Source: an uncultured Lachnospiraceae bacterium (GTDB lineage: Bacteria > Bacillota > Clostridia > Lachnospirales > Lachnospiraceae). Taken from it: DNA of 64,000 nt. This document shows, in pieces, positions 47,387 through 56,316 of the stretch (positions are counted from its first letter, which is position 1; each line of letters begins with the position of its first letter). A program made the position numbers and the translations under genes. The notes beneath the pieces are model-generated. The model was not told where the DNA came from, made no database searches, and saw nothing but the letters and a program-made list of their open reading frames with translations. The stretch covers positions 62,001 through 126,000 of the forward strand of contig CANRZW010000006.1 in the NCBI GenBank assembly GCA_947644545.1, read 5' to 3'.

Positions 47387-48469
47387 ATGGAGGAAAATAT
47401 GCAGGATTTTATCAAAATATCAAAATATGCAGGAATGCGCAACGATTTGGCACAGGCGGGAGGCGGTAACACTTCCGTGAAACTTGATGATCATATCATG
47501 CTTGTCAAGAGTTCCGGGTTCCAGCTGGCGGATGTGAATGAGCAGGCGGGATATTCCAGGGTGGATTACAGGAAGATCGTGGAATATTTCAGAGAATATG
47601 TGGAACCCTTTGCGGAGGATGTATTTACGGAGGAGAAGGGGAATCAGCTTCTGAAAGAGGCGCAGATCGAGGGAGGACGCGCTTCCATCGAGACATTCCT
47701 TCATGCCATTACCGGGAAATATACGCTGCATTCTCATCCGCTGCTTGTGAATATCCTGACGGCGCGGGAAGATGCGGAGGAGATAGTGCATGAACTTTTT
47801 CCGAAAGCTGTCTATGTGCCTTACAGGAAGCCGGGTGCGGCGCTGGCGGAGGCTTATGACAAGATTTACCGTGCGAAAGAAGCGCAGGGAGCGGACGGGA
47901 CGATCGTCTTTTTACAGAATCACGGACTGGTGGTCAGTGGGGACGACGGGGATACGGTGATCGAGAAGACGGAGCAGGTGTTGGCAAAGATCGCAGAGTA
48001 TTTGGATCTGGATGACAGCGCGTGCCGCGCGGCGACGAAGCTTTACAGGGTGATCGGAGAGATTGAGGCGCTGGCGGGGAATATTGTCTATCTGTCAGAG
48101 AATCGTTATCTGTCGCAGGAATACGCAGGCAGCAGTCTTGTGGAGCAGGGGATGTGGGAACATGCTTTTTGTCCGGACTGCGTTGTGTATGCGGGTAAGA
48201 AGCTCCTGTGGCTTAAGAAAGATTATGAGAGACAGGATATTCTGGATTTCATGGATATACATGGTTTGCCGGCGCTTGTGTATTATGAAGGGCATTTTTA
48301 CATATTGGCGGAGAGTGTGAAGAAGGCGCAGGAGATCGAGAATGTGATGAGCTTCGCTGCCAGGGTGCAGTGTGGCAACAGGGGGCAGCGGATGCACCTT
48401 TTAAGTGACGCGCAAAAGGAGGAACTGCTTAACTGGGATGCGGAGAAATATCGCAGGCAGAAAGCGTAA
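47387..48469 (+). CDS. Class II aldolase/adducin family protein
   Basis: 360 residues. The class II aldolase fold is shown by AGGGNTSVKLDDHIMLVKSSG, the zinc-binding HSHP (His115, His117 from the 47387 start) and the NHGLVVSG strand. The last 100 residues form an extra domain (ILDFMDIHGLPALVYYEGHF) seen in the larger members. Substrate unknown: the family cleaves or forms sugar phosphates such as fuculose-, rhamnulose- or ribulose-phosphates. GGAGG sits before both ATG 47387 and ATG 47399, so the start may be 12 bases later. First gene of the seven-gene operon. Confidence 0.82.
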   Translation: MEENMQDFIKISKYAGMRNDLAQAGGGNTSVKLDDHIMLVKSSGFQLADVNEQAGYSRVDYRKIVEYFREYVEPFAEDVFTEEKGNQLLKEAQIEGGRASIETFLHAITGKYTLHSHPLLVNILTAREDAEEIVHELFPKAVYVPYRKPGAALAEAYDKIYRAKEAQGADGTIVFLQNHGLVVSGDDGDTVIEKTEQVLAKIAEYLDLDDSACRAATKLYRVIGEIEALAGNIVYLSENRYLSQEYAGSSLVEQGMWEHAFCPDCVVYAGKKLLWLKKDYERQDILDFMDIHGLPALVYYEGHFYILAESVKKAQEIENVMSFAARVQCGNRGQRMHLLSDAQKEELLNWDAEKYRRQKA

Positions 48470-48572
48470 GCCGGACGCAGCAGTCAGAGGAACTTTACAG
48501 CCGTATGAAAGATTTCAGGCCGGATATAAAATAATGATATAAAATATAGAAAGCGGAAAAGAGGAAATTAAG

Positions 48573-50252
48573 ATGAACGTGATCATACCGATGACGGGTT
48601 ACGGTTCCCGTTTTGTGGCGGCAGGATATCAGGAGTTAAAGCCTTTTATCAGGGTAATGGATAAGCCGGTGATTGAATGGATCATAAAGTATATGTATCC
48701 TGCAGACGTTAATATGATCTTTATCTGCCGTGGTGAGCACTTGAAGAACGATCCGTCCATGCGGGAGAGACTGCTCTTGCTTGCACCGGGAGCACAGATC
48801 GTATCGATAGAAGACTGGGTGAAGAAGGGACCGGTATATGATGTGCTTCGTGGGTACGAAGAACTGCTTGCGAAAGGCGCCATTGATGCTGAGGAACCGT
48901 GTATCATTAATTATTGTGATTTTTATATGCAATGGGATTACGACGCTTTTGCAAAGGAGGCTGCGGCGCGAGACTGTGACGGGGCGGTGCCCTGCTATTC
49001 CGGATTCCATCCTAATTTGCTGCCGGAGAAGAATTATTACGCCTCGTGTCTGACAGATGCAGACGATTATCTGATAGAGATCCGGGAGAAGTATTCCTTT
49101 GCACAGGATAAGACGAAGGCGAAGCATTCCCCGGGCGTCTATTATTTCAAGAACGGTTCGGTGATGGAGAAGTACTGCCGGATGTTGACCGAGCATGAAG
49201 AATGTGCCATTAATGGCGAATACTATGCGTCCCTGCCCTATAATTTCATGGTGCAGGACGGTTTGAAAGTATGGGTTCCGGTTAATGTGGAGTATTTCTG
49301 TCAGTGGGGGACACCGGAGGACATGCAGGAGTTCGTCTACTGGACGGATTGGATCCGGGGAACCGGAAATAGAAGAGATGACGGGAAAGCAACGGCTGTG
49401 TTGCAAGACATAGGAGCGGATCAGCCGGCGGCCGGCCGTATCCTGATTCCCATGGCGGGGGCAGGACAGCGTTTTGCGGATGCGGGCTATACGGTACATA
49501 AACCGGCGATTATGACGGCGGACAGAAGGACAGAGCAGGAGAAGCCAATGGTAGTCTGCGCCACGGAGGATCTGCCGGGTGTGGCGGCGGATGGCAGCAA
49601 TGTGATCTATGTGGACAGGACATTCCATAAGACAGATGGTGTGGAGGATACCATCCGTGCCTGGTATCCGAACGCGGTATTTATCACGGTCGATCATCTT
49701 ACGGAAGGGCAGGCATGTACCTGTATGCTGGCGGAGCCATATCTGGATCCGGAGGAGCCGCTTTTGATCGCAGGATGTGACAATGGCATGGACATTGACG
49801 AAGAGGCTTTTGATGCGCTGACGAGGGAGTGTGACTGCATTGTCTTCACCTACAGGCATAATGAAGCGGTGATTGCAAATCCGAATGCCTATGGATGGAT
49901 GATCGCTGACGAAAATGGAAATATTACGGGTACATCGATCAAAAAGGCGATCTCGGATACGCCGATGGAGGATCCGGCGGTCGTGGCTACTTTCTGGTTT
50001 CGGAGAGCGGAAGTATTTATAGAAGCGACGAAGAAGATGATCGCGGAGAATGATCGTATCAATGGTGAATTCTATGTGGATCAAACGGTGAAGCATGTGC
50101 TGGACTTAGGATACCGGGCGAAGATCTTTGATATCGACAGGTATGTAGGCTGGGGCACACCGGCTGATTATGAGGGATACCAGAAGACTTGGAAGTATTT
50201 TGAGGCGTTCATAAGAAGCTGTGAAGATAAAAATATTTTCGGAGAGGCATAA
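48573..50252 (+). CDS. Tandem double nucleotidyltransferase (two NTP-transferase domains)
   Basis: 559 residues. Two Rossmann-like sugar-1-phosphate nucleotidyltransferase domains in tandem: residues 1-262 start with IIPMTGYGSRFVAAGY and end with the QWGTPEDMQEF motif; residues 287-559 start with LIPMAGAGQRFADAGY and end with the GWGTPADYEGY motif. Metal-site acids are visible as NYCDFY and AGCDNGMD. The domains would couple CTP/UTP/ATP to one or two phosphorylated metabolites. The first domain keeps the GYGSR loop; the second has GAGQR. Which nucleotide or substrate is used cannot be told. Second gene of the operon, upstream of the GT-C/kinase fusion. Confidence 0.85.
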   Translation: MNVIIPMTGYGSRFVAAGYQELKPFIRVMDKPVIEWIIKYMYPADVNMIFICRGEHLKNDPSMRERLLLLAPGAQIVSIEDWVKKGPVYDVLRGYEELLAKGAIDAEEPCIINYCDFYMQWDYDAFAKEAAARDCDGAVPCYSGFHPNLLPEKNYYASCLTDADDYLIEIREKYSFAQDKTKAKHSPGVYYFKNGSVMEKYCRMLTEHEECAINGEYYASLPYNFMVQDGLKVWVPVNVEYFCQWGTPEDMQEFVYWTDWIRGTGNRRDDGKATAVLQDIGADQPAAGRILIPMAGAGQRFADAGYTVHKPAIMTADRRTEQEKPMVVCATEDLPGVAADGSNVIYVDRTFHKTDGVEDTIRAWYPNAVFITVDHLTEGQACTCMLAEPYLDPEEPLLIAGCDNGMDIDEEAFDALTRECDCIVFTYRHNEAVIANPNAYGWMIADENGNITGTSIKKAISDTPMEDPAVVATFWFRRAEVFIEATKKMIAENDRINGEFYVDQTVKHVLDLGYRAKIFDIDRYVGWGTPADYEGYQKTWKYFEAFIRSCEDKNIFGEA

Positions 50253-50258
50253 GCATTT

Positions 50259-52370
50259 ATGTTACAAAAGCTGGAGGCGTTTGATTTTGAGAAGAATTAT
50301 CAGAAGCTGTTAAAGGCGGCCATCTTGATGACCGTCTTATTTAAGTTACTCCTGATGGGGCTTTTTTCGTCGGACTACCAGGATCTGATGTTCATTCCCT
50401 TCGTGCAATGTTTTCTTGGCGGTGAGAATCCGTATCAGTATTATTATGAGAATCAGCTGCTTTCTTCTTTTCCCTATCCGCCGGTTATGCTGTTGATTGA
50501 GAGTGTGGGCGGAGTTCTGCTGTCGTTATGTGAGGGTTTTCCGGTTTTTGTGAGGAATCTGGTCTTTAAGCTGCCGATGCTTGTCATGGACCTTCTTGGT
50601 CTTTATTATCTGATGCGGATTTCGAGATCAAGACGTAAGTATATACTGGCATTGTATTTTATGTCTCCGATCATTCTGTATGCGGCCTATATGCATGGGC
50701 AGCTGGATCTGATCCCGACGGTCTTTCTGATCATTGCGATCTATTATTTGACGGAAACGGGTATTTCTACGGGCCGGGTCACGGTCAGTGAATGGAAATA
50801 TATGTTGTTCATCACGTTGTCATTAGCGTCGAAATTTCACATTTTATCGGTGCTGCCACTGTTCTTTCTTTATATTTTAAAGAAAAAAGGCTTTCAGAAG
50901 GCCATGGTAATGACCGGTATACCGGTGCTGCTTACCGTTCTGATCGTTGCGCCTTTCTGGGGCAGTGGGTTTATCAGCATGGTGCTGCTCAATAAGGAGC
51001 AGAGTGCCATCGACAATGTCTATTTGGAATACGGAAGTTCTCATCTGCTGTTATCGGTTCTGGTGCTCTTGATTATTTATTTCCAGGCTTTTCATGTGAA
51101 CCAGATGAACCGGGATCTTCTGATCAGTATGGCGGGATTGCTGTTTTCCGTCTTTCTGGCCTTTGTTCCGGCGATGCCGGGATGGTTTATGTGGGTGGTG
51201 CCATTTTTCATGCTTTATCTGGCAGGGTTGACGGAGAACAGGGCGAAAATGGTAATCGTCTATGGAGGATTTAATATACTTTATCTGATCTATTATCTGT
51301 TCTTTCATATGACGCAGTTTACGGATCTGTCGATTCTTGGTAAAGGATTAAGAGAGTTAAAGTCTACGGAGAAAGATCTTCATAATATCTTCTTTACGTT
51401 GATGGTGGGTGTTTTTCTGATCCTGGTAGTCTCCATGTATCTGTACGGCGTAAACAGCAATTCCTTTTACAGAAGGCGGAGCCGCCCTTTCACGATCGGT
51501 ATTGCAGGTGACAGCGGCGCGGGCAAGAGCAGACTGCTCATGATGCTGGGAGAGCTGCTTTCGGAGGACCATATCCTGAATATCGAGGGAGACGGCGATC
51601 ACAGATGGGAGCGGGGCAATGCCAACTGGAAGGAGATGACGCATCTGAATCCGCGGGCCAACTATCTGTACAGGCAGGCGGAAGATCTGCGGGTGCTGCG
51701 CGGCAACAATGCAGTCAAAAGGGCAGATTACGATCACAATACGGGTACCTTTACTGCGAAAAGGAAGCTGACGCCAAGGCCTTATATCATTATGTGCGGC
51801 CTGCATTCCTTATATCTGCCGCAGATGAGACAGGTGCTGGATATGAAGATTTATCTGGATACGGACGAGGCATTGCGGTGTTACTGGAAGATGGGAAGAG
51901 ATCAGGGTGACAGGGGACACGGCAGGGAAGAAGTGATGGCACAGATTGAAAAACGCCGTGCGGACGCACAGAAGTATATCTATCCGCAGAAACAGTATGC
52001 GGATCTTGTGATTCGGTACTTTGACGAGGGACTTGCGCAGGATGGCAGCAGGACAGGCAGTTCTTTGGAGGCGCAGCTTGGCGTAGAGTTTTTGATGGAT
52101 GTGCGGATCAATGCGGAACCGATCCTTGCTTTCCTGCAGGAGCAGGGGGTATGCAGTCAGTTGTCGTATGATGATCTGCAGCATCAGAGGATTCTGTTTC
52201 GGGCCAGAGACCTTAAGGTGAATAAGGAGATCCTGGAAAAAGTCGCACACGAGGCGATCGTACAGATCGAGGATCTGGCGGGTAATGGAATCGTGTGGGA
52301 AGATGGAATCAATGGGGTGGTACAGTTGATGCTAATGGCAGTGATCGGGGAGATCATGCAGTGGACATGA
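50259..52370 (+). CDS. Fusion of a GT-C-like membrane glycosyltransferase and a uridine-kinase-like P-loop kinase
   Basis: 703 residues. The first 410 residues hold about 10-12 membrane segments with the loop motifs SSDYQDLMFIP, FPYPPVMLL and MHGQLDLIPT, which resemble polyprenol-dependent GT-C/GT87 mannosyltransferases. Residues 411-620 are a soluble P-loop kinase like uridine kinase/phosphoribulokinase: Walker A GDSGAGKS (417-424), NIEGDGDHRWERG, then RPYIIMCGLHSLYLPQ and a lid with ARG-rich RDQGDRGHGRE. A C-terminal tail of about 80 residues is unassigned. The frame is continuous across the junction, so this is a true fusion. It starts six bases after the nucleotidyltransferase stop. Confidence 0.8.
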   Translation: MLQKLEAFDFEKNYQKLLKAAILMTVLFKLLLMGLFSSDYQDLMFIPFVQCFLGGENPYQYYYENQLLSSFPYPPVMLLIESVGGVLLSLCEGFPVFVRNLVFKLPMLVMDLLGLYYLMRISRSRRKYILALYFMSPIILYAAYMHGQLDLIPTVFLIIAIYYLTETGISTGRVTVSEWKYMLFITLSLASKFHILSVLPLFFLYILKKKGFQKAMVMTGIPVLLTVLIVAPFWGSGFISMVLLNKEQSAIDNVYLEYGSSHLLLSVLVLLIIYFQAFHVNQMNRDLLISMAGLLFSVFLAFVPAMPGWFMWVVPFFMLYLAGLTENRAKMVIVYGGFNILYLIYYLFFHMTQFTDLSILGKGLRELKSTEKDLHNIFFTLMVGVFLILVVSMYLYGVNSNSFYRRRSRPFTIGIAGDSGAGKSRLLMMLGELLSEDHILNIEGDGDHRWERGNANWKEMTHLNPRANYLYRQAEDLRVLRGNNAVKRADYDHNTGTFTAKRKLTPRPYIIMCGLHSLYLPQMRQVLDMKIYLDTDEALRCYWKMGRDQGDRGHGREEVMAQIEKRRADAQKYIYPQKQYADLVIRYFDEGLAQDGSRTGSSLEAQLGVEFLMDVRINAEPILAFLQEQGVCSQLSYDDLQHQRILFRARDLKVNKEILEKVAHEAIVQIEDLAGNGIVWEDGINGVVQLMLMAVIGEIMQWT

Positions 52371-52452
52371 ATTGATGCCGGGATGCCAAAGTTCGGTGCC
52401 GGTATTGAAGACATAGAATATTACGACAGGGAATCAGATCGAGAGGATACGG

Positions 52453-53124
52453 ATGATTAAAGCTGTTATATTTGACCTGGATGATACTTTGTATGGATAT
52501 GAGGCGCTTGACAGAGAAGCTAGGGAACGGGTGCGCGCGCTTGTGTGTGGAGAGCTGAGGATTGCGGCGGAAGCTTATGATAGGGCTTATGCGTATGGCA
52601 GGAGTGAGACGAAGCGGCAGCTGGGGGATGTAGCGGCATCGCACAACAGATTATTGTACTGTCAGAAGACACTGGAATATCTGGGGGTTAATCCGATGCC
52701 GTTGTCTCTGCGGATGTATGAGGCGTACTGGGGAACGTTTCTGGAGAAGATGAAGCTGTTTGAAGGTGTGCGGGAATTCATGGACTGTATGCGGGAGCAT
52801 GGAATCTTAATGATGATCTGTACGGATCTGACGGCGCATATCCAGCATCGGAAGATCGAGGCATTGGGAATCGCACAAGATATCAAGTATCTGGTGACCA
52901 GCGAGGAGGCAGGGAAGGAGAAGCCCGCGCCGGAGATGTTCGCGCTCTGTCTGAATAAGCTGGGCGTTGCGCCGGAAGAGATCTGCTATATCGGAGACAG
53001 CCAGACGAAGGATGTGGAGGGCGCCAAGGCGGCAGGAATGCAGGCTCTGCGGTTTTATCCGAAGAAGCCGAGTACAAAGCAGTACAAGGCATTCGCGGAG
53101 ATGATCAGTGGCAGGAAACAATAG
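52453..53124 (+). CDS. HAD-superfamily hydrolase
   Basis: 223 residues. HAD motifs: I, VIFDLDDTLYG (Asp9, Asp11); II, MICTDLTAH; III, the Lys of EEAGKEKPAPEMF; IV, CYIGDSQTKDVEGA. A helical cap (about 15-90) marks subfamily I. Probably a small-molecule phosphatase. In this operon it could dephosphorylate an intermediate between aldolase and nucleotidyltransferase steps (inference). Confidence 0.9.
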   Translation: MIKAVIFDLDDTLYGYEALDREARERVRALVCGELRIAAEAYDRAYAYGRSETKRQLGDVAASHNRLLYCQKTLEYLGVNPMPLSLRMYEAYWGTFLEKMKLFEGVREFMDCMREHGILMMICTDLTAHIQHRKIEALGIAQDIKYLVTSEEAGKEKPAPEMFALCLNKLGVAPEEICYIGDSQTKDVEGAKAAGMQALRFYPKKPSTKQYKAFAEMISGRKQ

Positions 53125-53183
53125 GCAGTTGTAGAGAAGCAGACGAATAAAATATAATAGGAAAAGGGGATGAGCAGTAACAT

Positions 53184-53885
53184 ATGAAACTATCGATCGT
53201 TGTACCATGTTATAATGAGGAACAGAATATTCCGTTGATTCTGAATCGTTTCGGGGAGATTATTGAGCGGGAAGATATCGAGGTCATTCTGGTGGATAAT
53301 GGTTCTACGGATGACAGCGCGCTTGTGCTTGCGGAGTTATTGCCGCAGTATGCTTTCGCGAGAACAGTGAGGGTGGAAGTCAATCAGGGATATGGGTATG
53401 GCATCCTGCAGGGATTAAAGGACTGTAAAGGAGAATATATCGGTTGGACACATGCGGATATGCAGACGGATCCGGGGGATATTCTTAAGGCTCTTACGAT
53501 CATCGAGCAGGAGCAGGGGCTTGTCTTTGTAAAGGGAAATCGAAAGGGCCGGCCATTGTTTGACGTGTTCTTTACAGCCGGTATGAGCCTGTTCGAGACT
53601 TTCTATTTGCATACGAAGTTATATGATATCAATGCGCAGCCTAATATTTTTCCGAGGGTATTTTTTGATGAGTGGAAGAATCCGCCTTATGATTTTGCAT
53701 TGGACTTGTATGCCTTGTATATGGCGCGCAGGAAGAATCTGAAGGTGATTCGTTTCCCGGTACTTTTTCCGGAGCGGATCTATGGGGAATCGAAGTGGAA
53801 TACGGGACTTAAGGCCAAGTGGAAGTTTATCAGGCGGACGATTGCGTTCAGCGTGAAGTTGAAGAAGGAACTAAGAAGCAGATAA
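53184..53885 (+). CDS. Glycosyltransferase family 2, dolichol-phosphate-mannose-synthase-like
   Basis: 233 residues. GT-A fold: LSIVVPCYNEEQNIPLILNR, the VDNGSTDDS turn, then GYGYGILQGLKD and the metal-binding THADMQTDPGD. There is no C-terminal membrane helix. DPM1-like members make polyprenyl-phosphate sugars that GT-C enzymes then use, which fits the two GT-C-like membrane proteins of this operon. Start ATG at 53184 after AAAAGGGG. Confidence 0.88.
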   Translation: MKLSIVVPCYNEEQNIPLILNRFGEIIEREDIEVILVDNGSTDDSALVLAELLPQYAFARTVRVEVNQGYGYGILQGLKDCKGEYIGWTHADMQTDPGDILKALTIIEQEQGLVFVKGNRKGRPLFDVFFTAGMSLFETFYLHTKLYDINAQPNIFPRVFFDEWKNPPYDFALDLYALYMARRKNLKVIRFPVLFPERIYGESKWNTGLKAKWKFIRRTIAFSVKLKKELRSR

Positions 53886-53927
53886 GATTATAGAAGATAA
53901 GACTATAGATTGGAAAAGGAGAACGGC

Positions 53928-54518
53928 ATGGAATACATAGCACACAGAGTGAATACAGTGGAGGAACTGCGTAAACTTTCACCGGAGTATGGGGTGGAGC
54001 TGGATCTGAGAGATGACCTGCATGGCAGAATCTATATTTCTCATAATCCGTTTGAAGCGGGGGAGGATTTCGAGGACTACTGTAAGGAATATCATCACGG
54101 TACGATGATCCTGAATATCAAGAGTGAGAGGATCGAGCATAAGGTGTTGGAATATATGAAACAGTATGGAATCGAGAAATACTTTTTTCTGGATTCTTCC
54201 TTCCCAATGATCAAGCTGCTGACAGATATGGGCGTGAAGGATATTGCGCTGCGTTTCAGTGAGCTGGAGGGGCTTGATACGATCCGTAATATGGCGGGAA
54301 AGGCCGAGTGGGTGTGGGTAGACTGTTTCACGAGGATTCCACTGGACCAGGACAGCTATCGGGAGTTGAAGGAGCTGGGCTATAAGTTATGCTTCGTGTC
54401 CCCGGAGTTGGAGGCACAGGAAGAGAAGATCGGTGAGTACAGGAAATTCCTTGAGGAACAGGGATTTGTATTCGATGCCGTCTGTACGAAAAGTTATCAT
54501 ATCAGGGATTGGATGTAA
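53928..54518 (+). CDS. Small GDPD/PLC-like phosphodiesterase-fold protein
   Basis: 196 residues from the ATG at 53928 (AAAAGGAG six bases upstream; a TTG at 53910 is an alternative). The start MEYIAHRVNTVEELRKL, the acidic VELDLRDD and the YISHNPF loop follow the order of catalytic His, Glu/Asp and His in glycerophosphodiester phosphodiesterases. It is shorter than usual and the second His is in SHN rather than HD. It may act on a phosphodiester-linked glycan precursor, or be a non-catalytic relative. Same operon. Confidence 0.65.
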   Translation: MEYIAHRVNTVEELRKLSPEYGVELDLRDDLHGRIYISHNPFEAGEDFEDYCKEYHHGTMILNIKSERIEHKVLEYMKQYGIEKYFFLDSSFPMIKLLTDMGVKDIALRFSELEGLDTIRNMAGKAEWVWVDCFTRIPLDQDSYRELKELGYKLCFVSPELEAQEEKIGEYRKFLEEQGFVFDAVCTKSYHIRDWM

Positions 54519-54619
54519 ACGCTGTCATGGCTTTCTGACAGGAATGGGGCACAATAGAGACACAGGTACAGGGAGCTTATGAGACAGACAAGGGAGTAAG
54601 ATTGTGAGGGGAGTGTAAT

Positions 54620-56242
54620 TTGAGGGATATGAAATTGATCAAGAAGCCGAATGGGGAAAGCAGAAAGAAGCTCGGCATGGCGGCAGCAGTGGCGGCTGCG
54701 CTGTTTGCGGGGCTGCTTGTGTTCTGCAGGCATTGGCAGTTCGAGCTGCCCTTTTATCCGAATGTGGATGAGCAGCTGTCGCTGGATTGTATTTATAATC
54801 TGCTTAACCAGCATCTCTACGCAGGAGATATCTATGTATTGGACTTCTTTCGGTACCCGCATTTTACGTTCTATTATGCGGCACTGGGAGTACGGATTCT
54901 TGGCAGGTTTATTTCCGGTGTGGATACGGTGGTTCTGATCCGCTATGTAGTATGCGGCACGGCGTTGCTTTCCAATGTATTTGTTTATTTTGTGGTAAAA
55001 ATGATGACCGGTTCCAGGAAATGGGCGTATATCGGTCTGGTTTTGTCGATTTTTTCTCTGTATGGGTATGCTTATCTGTATTATACCGGGCCGGATACGA
55101 TGATCTATGCAGTTGCCAATGTCATCCTTTTACTGGGATGCCTGATCTATCAGGATACGCAGACAGACCGGGTGGTTTATTTGTGGTATCCGCTCATGGC
55201 AGTCTGTATCGGGCTTGCGACGGCGGCGAAATACCATGGCATCCTGTTTGGTATTTTCTGGCTGGCTTTACATATCAGTAAGAAATATTGGAAAAGTTAT
55301 CGCAATAATTTTCTTTTCTTCCTGAATTGTATTCTGATTGTATTGGTATTTTGTCTGTGTAATTATTCCATGTTCTTTTATTTCAGGATCTTCGTCGGGG
55401 ATAATATGTATAATTTCAATCATTATGCATGGGGGCATCCGGGGATTGAACACAATCTGCCGATTTTGGGGTATCTGGAAGCGTACGGACTGACCAGCTA
55501 TGGCGTGGTGGGAGCGGTCCTGCTGTTGTTGGGAATCTGGCGGCTGGTCCACAGGAAGGATTGGCGTCAAGTCGGTGTGTTTTTGGTACTGCCGCTTTTT
55601 ATTATTTTGTTCTTGTCCAGATATCAGATCTTGCTGGGGCGGAATCTGTCGTTGGTGGTGCCGTTTTCCTATCTGTTTATGGTGTATGGTCTGATGGAGG
55701 TGGAAAATATGGTGGAGAAAGCGCTTGCGTCGAAGATGACATGGGGTGGGCGCGCAACGGCCGCATTTCTTGTACTGATGGTGGCATTGAATGTGGGGAC
55801 GGTCTTCAATAGTTATCGCTATGATCTGACTTATACGGAAGCAGAGACTTACATAGAGGCTCAGATTCCTGAGGGGGCATCCATTTACTGCACATCGTTT
55901 GCGCCGAATATCGATGAAGAGCGGTATACAGTGATCGATATCGGAGAAGATCTTTCTCTGCTGCCGGAAGCGCTCGGGGCAGGAGAATACTTTGTGGATG
56001 TGGAATATGCAACAGGGTATTTCAGGCAACCCAAGGATTATCTGATCAGAGAGGGTGAAGATATGTATCCGGAGTTGAGAGCGGCGTATGAGGAGAAGGC
56101 AGGTGCGTTCTCACAGAGGCAGAGGTATTCTGGCATTTCTTATGGAAGGGAGTGGAAGTACCGGATCGGGTATATGGATGTCTTTAAGTATAATGCGGAA
56201 GAGTATTATATCGGACCGACGATAACGATTTATGGGGAATAG
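54620..56242 (+). CDS. GT-C-type membrane glycosyltransferase (ArnT/PMT-like)
   Basis: 540 residues with about 10-12 membrane segments. The first external loop has NVDEQLSLDCIYNLL and YVLDFFRYPHFTFYY, an acidic loop motif as in GT39/ArnT-like enzymes that use polyprenyl-phosphate sugars. The C-terminal 130 residues are extracytoplasmic. The frame opens with a TTG at 54620 (eight bases after GAGGGG); an ATG at 54629 is an alternative. Last gene of the operon, followed by a strong terminator. Together with the DPM1-like GT2 it forms a plausible lipid-linked sugar transfer pair. Confidence 0.82.
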   Translation: MRDMKLIKKPNGESRKKLGMAAAVAAALFAGLLVFCRHWQFELPFYPNVDEQLSLDCIYNLLNQHLYAGDIYVLDFFRYPHFTFYYAALGVRILGRFISGVDTVVLIRYVVCGTALLSNVFVYFVVKMMTGSRKWAYIGLVLSIFSLYGYAYLYYTGPDTMIYAVANVILLLGCLIYQDTQTDRVVYLWYPLMAVCIGLATAAKYHGILFGIFWLALHISKKYWKSYRNNFLFFLNCILIVLVFCLCNYSMFFYFRIFVGDNMYNFNHYAWGHPGIEHNLPILGYLEAYGLTSYGVVGAVLLLLGIWRLVHRKDWRQVGVFLVLPLFIILFLSRYQILLGRNLSLVVPFSYLFMVYGLMEVENMVEKALASKMTWGGRATAAFLVLMVALNVGTVFNSYRYDLTYTEAETYIEAQIPEGASIYCTSFAPNIDEERYTVIDIGEDLSLLPEALGAGEYFVDVEYATGYFRQPKDYLIREGEDMYPELRAAYEEKAGAFSQRQRYSGISYGREWKYRIGYMDVFKYNAEEYYIGPTITIYGE

Positions 56243-56263
56243 CTGCAGCAACAGCAAGAATAC

Positions 56264-56295
56264 AAAAATCCGGCGAATGATCGTGCCGGATTTTT
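56264..56295. terminator. Bidirectional Rho-independent terminator
   Basis: AAAAATCCGGC (56264-56274) / GCCGGATTTTT (56285-56295) with a 10-base loop, between convergent genes. Closes the 47.4-56.2 kb operon. Confidence 0.9.
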
Positions 56296-56316
56296 GTGTG
56301 AGCAGGGTAAGGAAAG

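Noticed and set aside
47265-47480. Short open frame across the terminator and start of the aldolase gene
   Set aside because: It begins inside a terminator hairpin and overlaps the aldolase in another frame.
48636-50096. 486-codon open frame on the minus strand opposite the double nucleotidyltransferase gene
   Set aside because: It is the antisense shadow of a well-supported gene; it has no ribosome binding site and its product is rich in His/Arg/Ile in a way typical of shadow frames.
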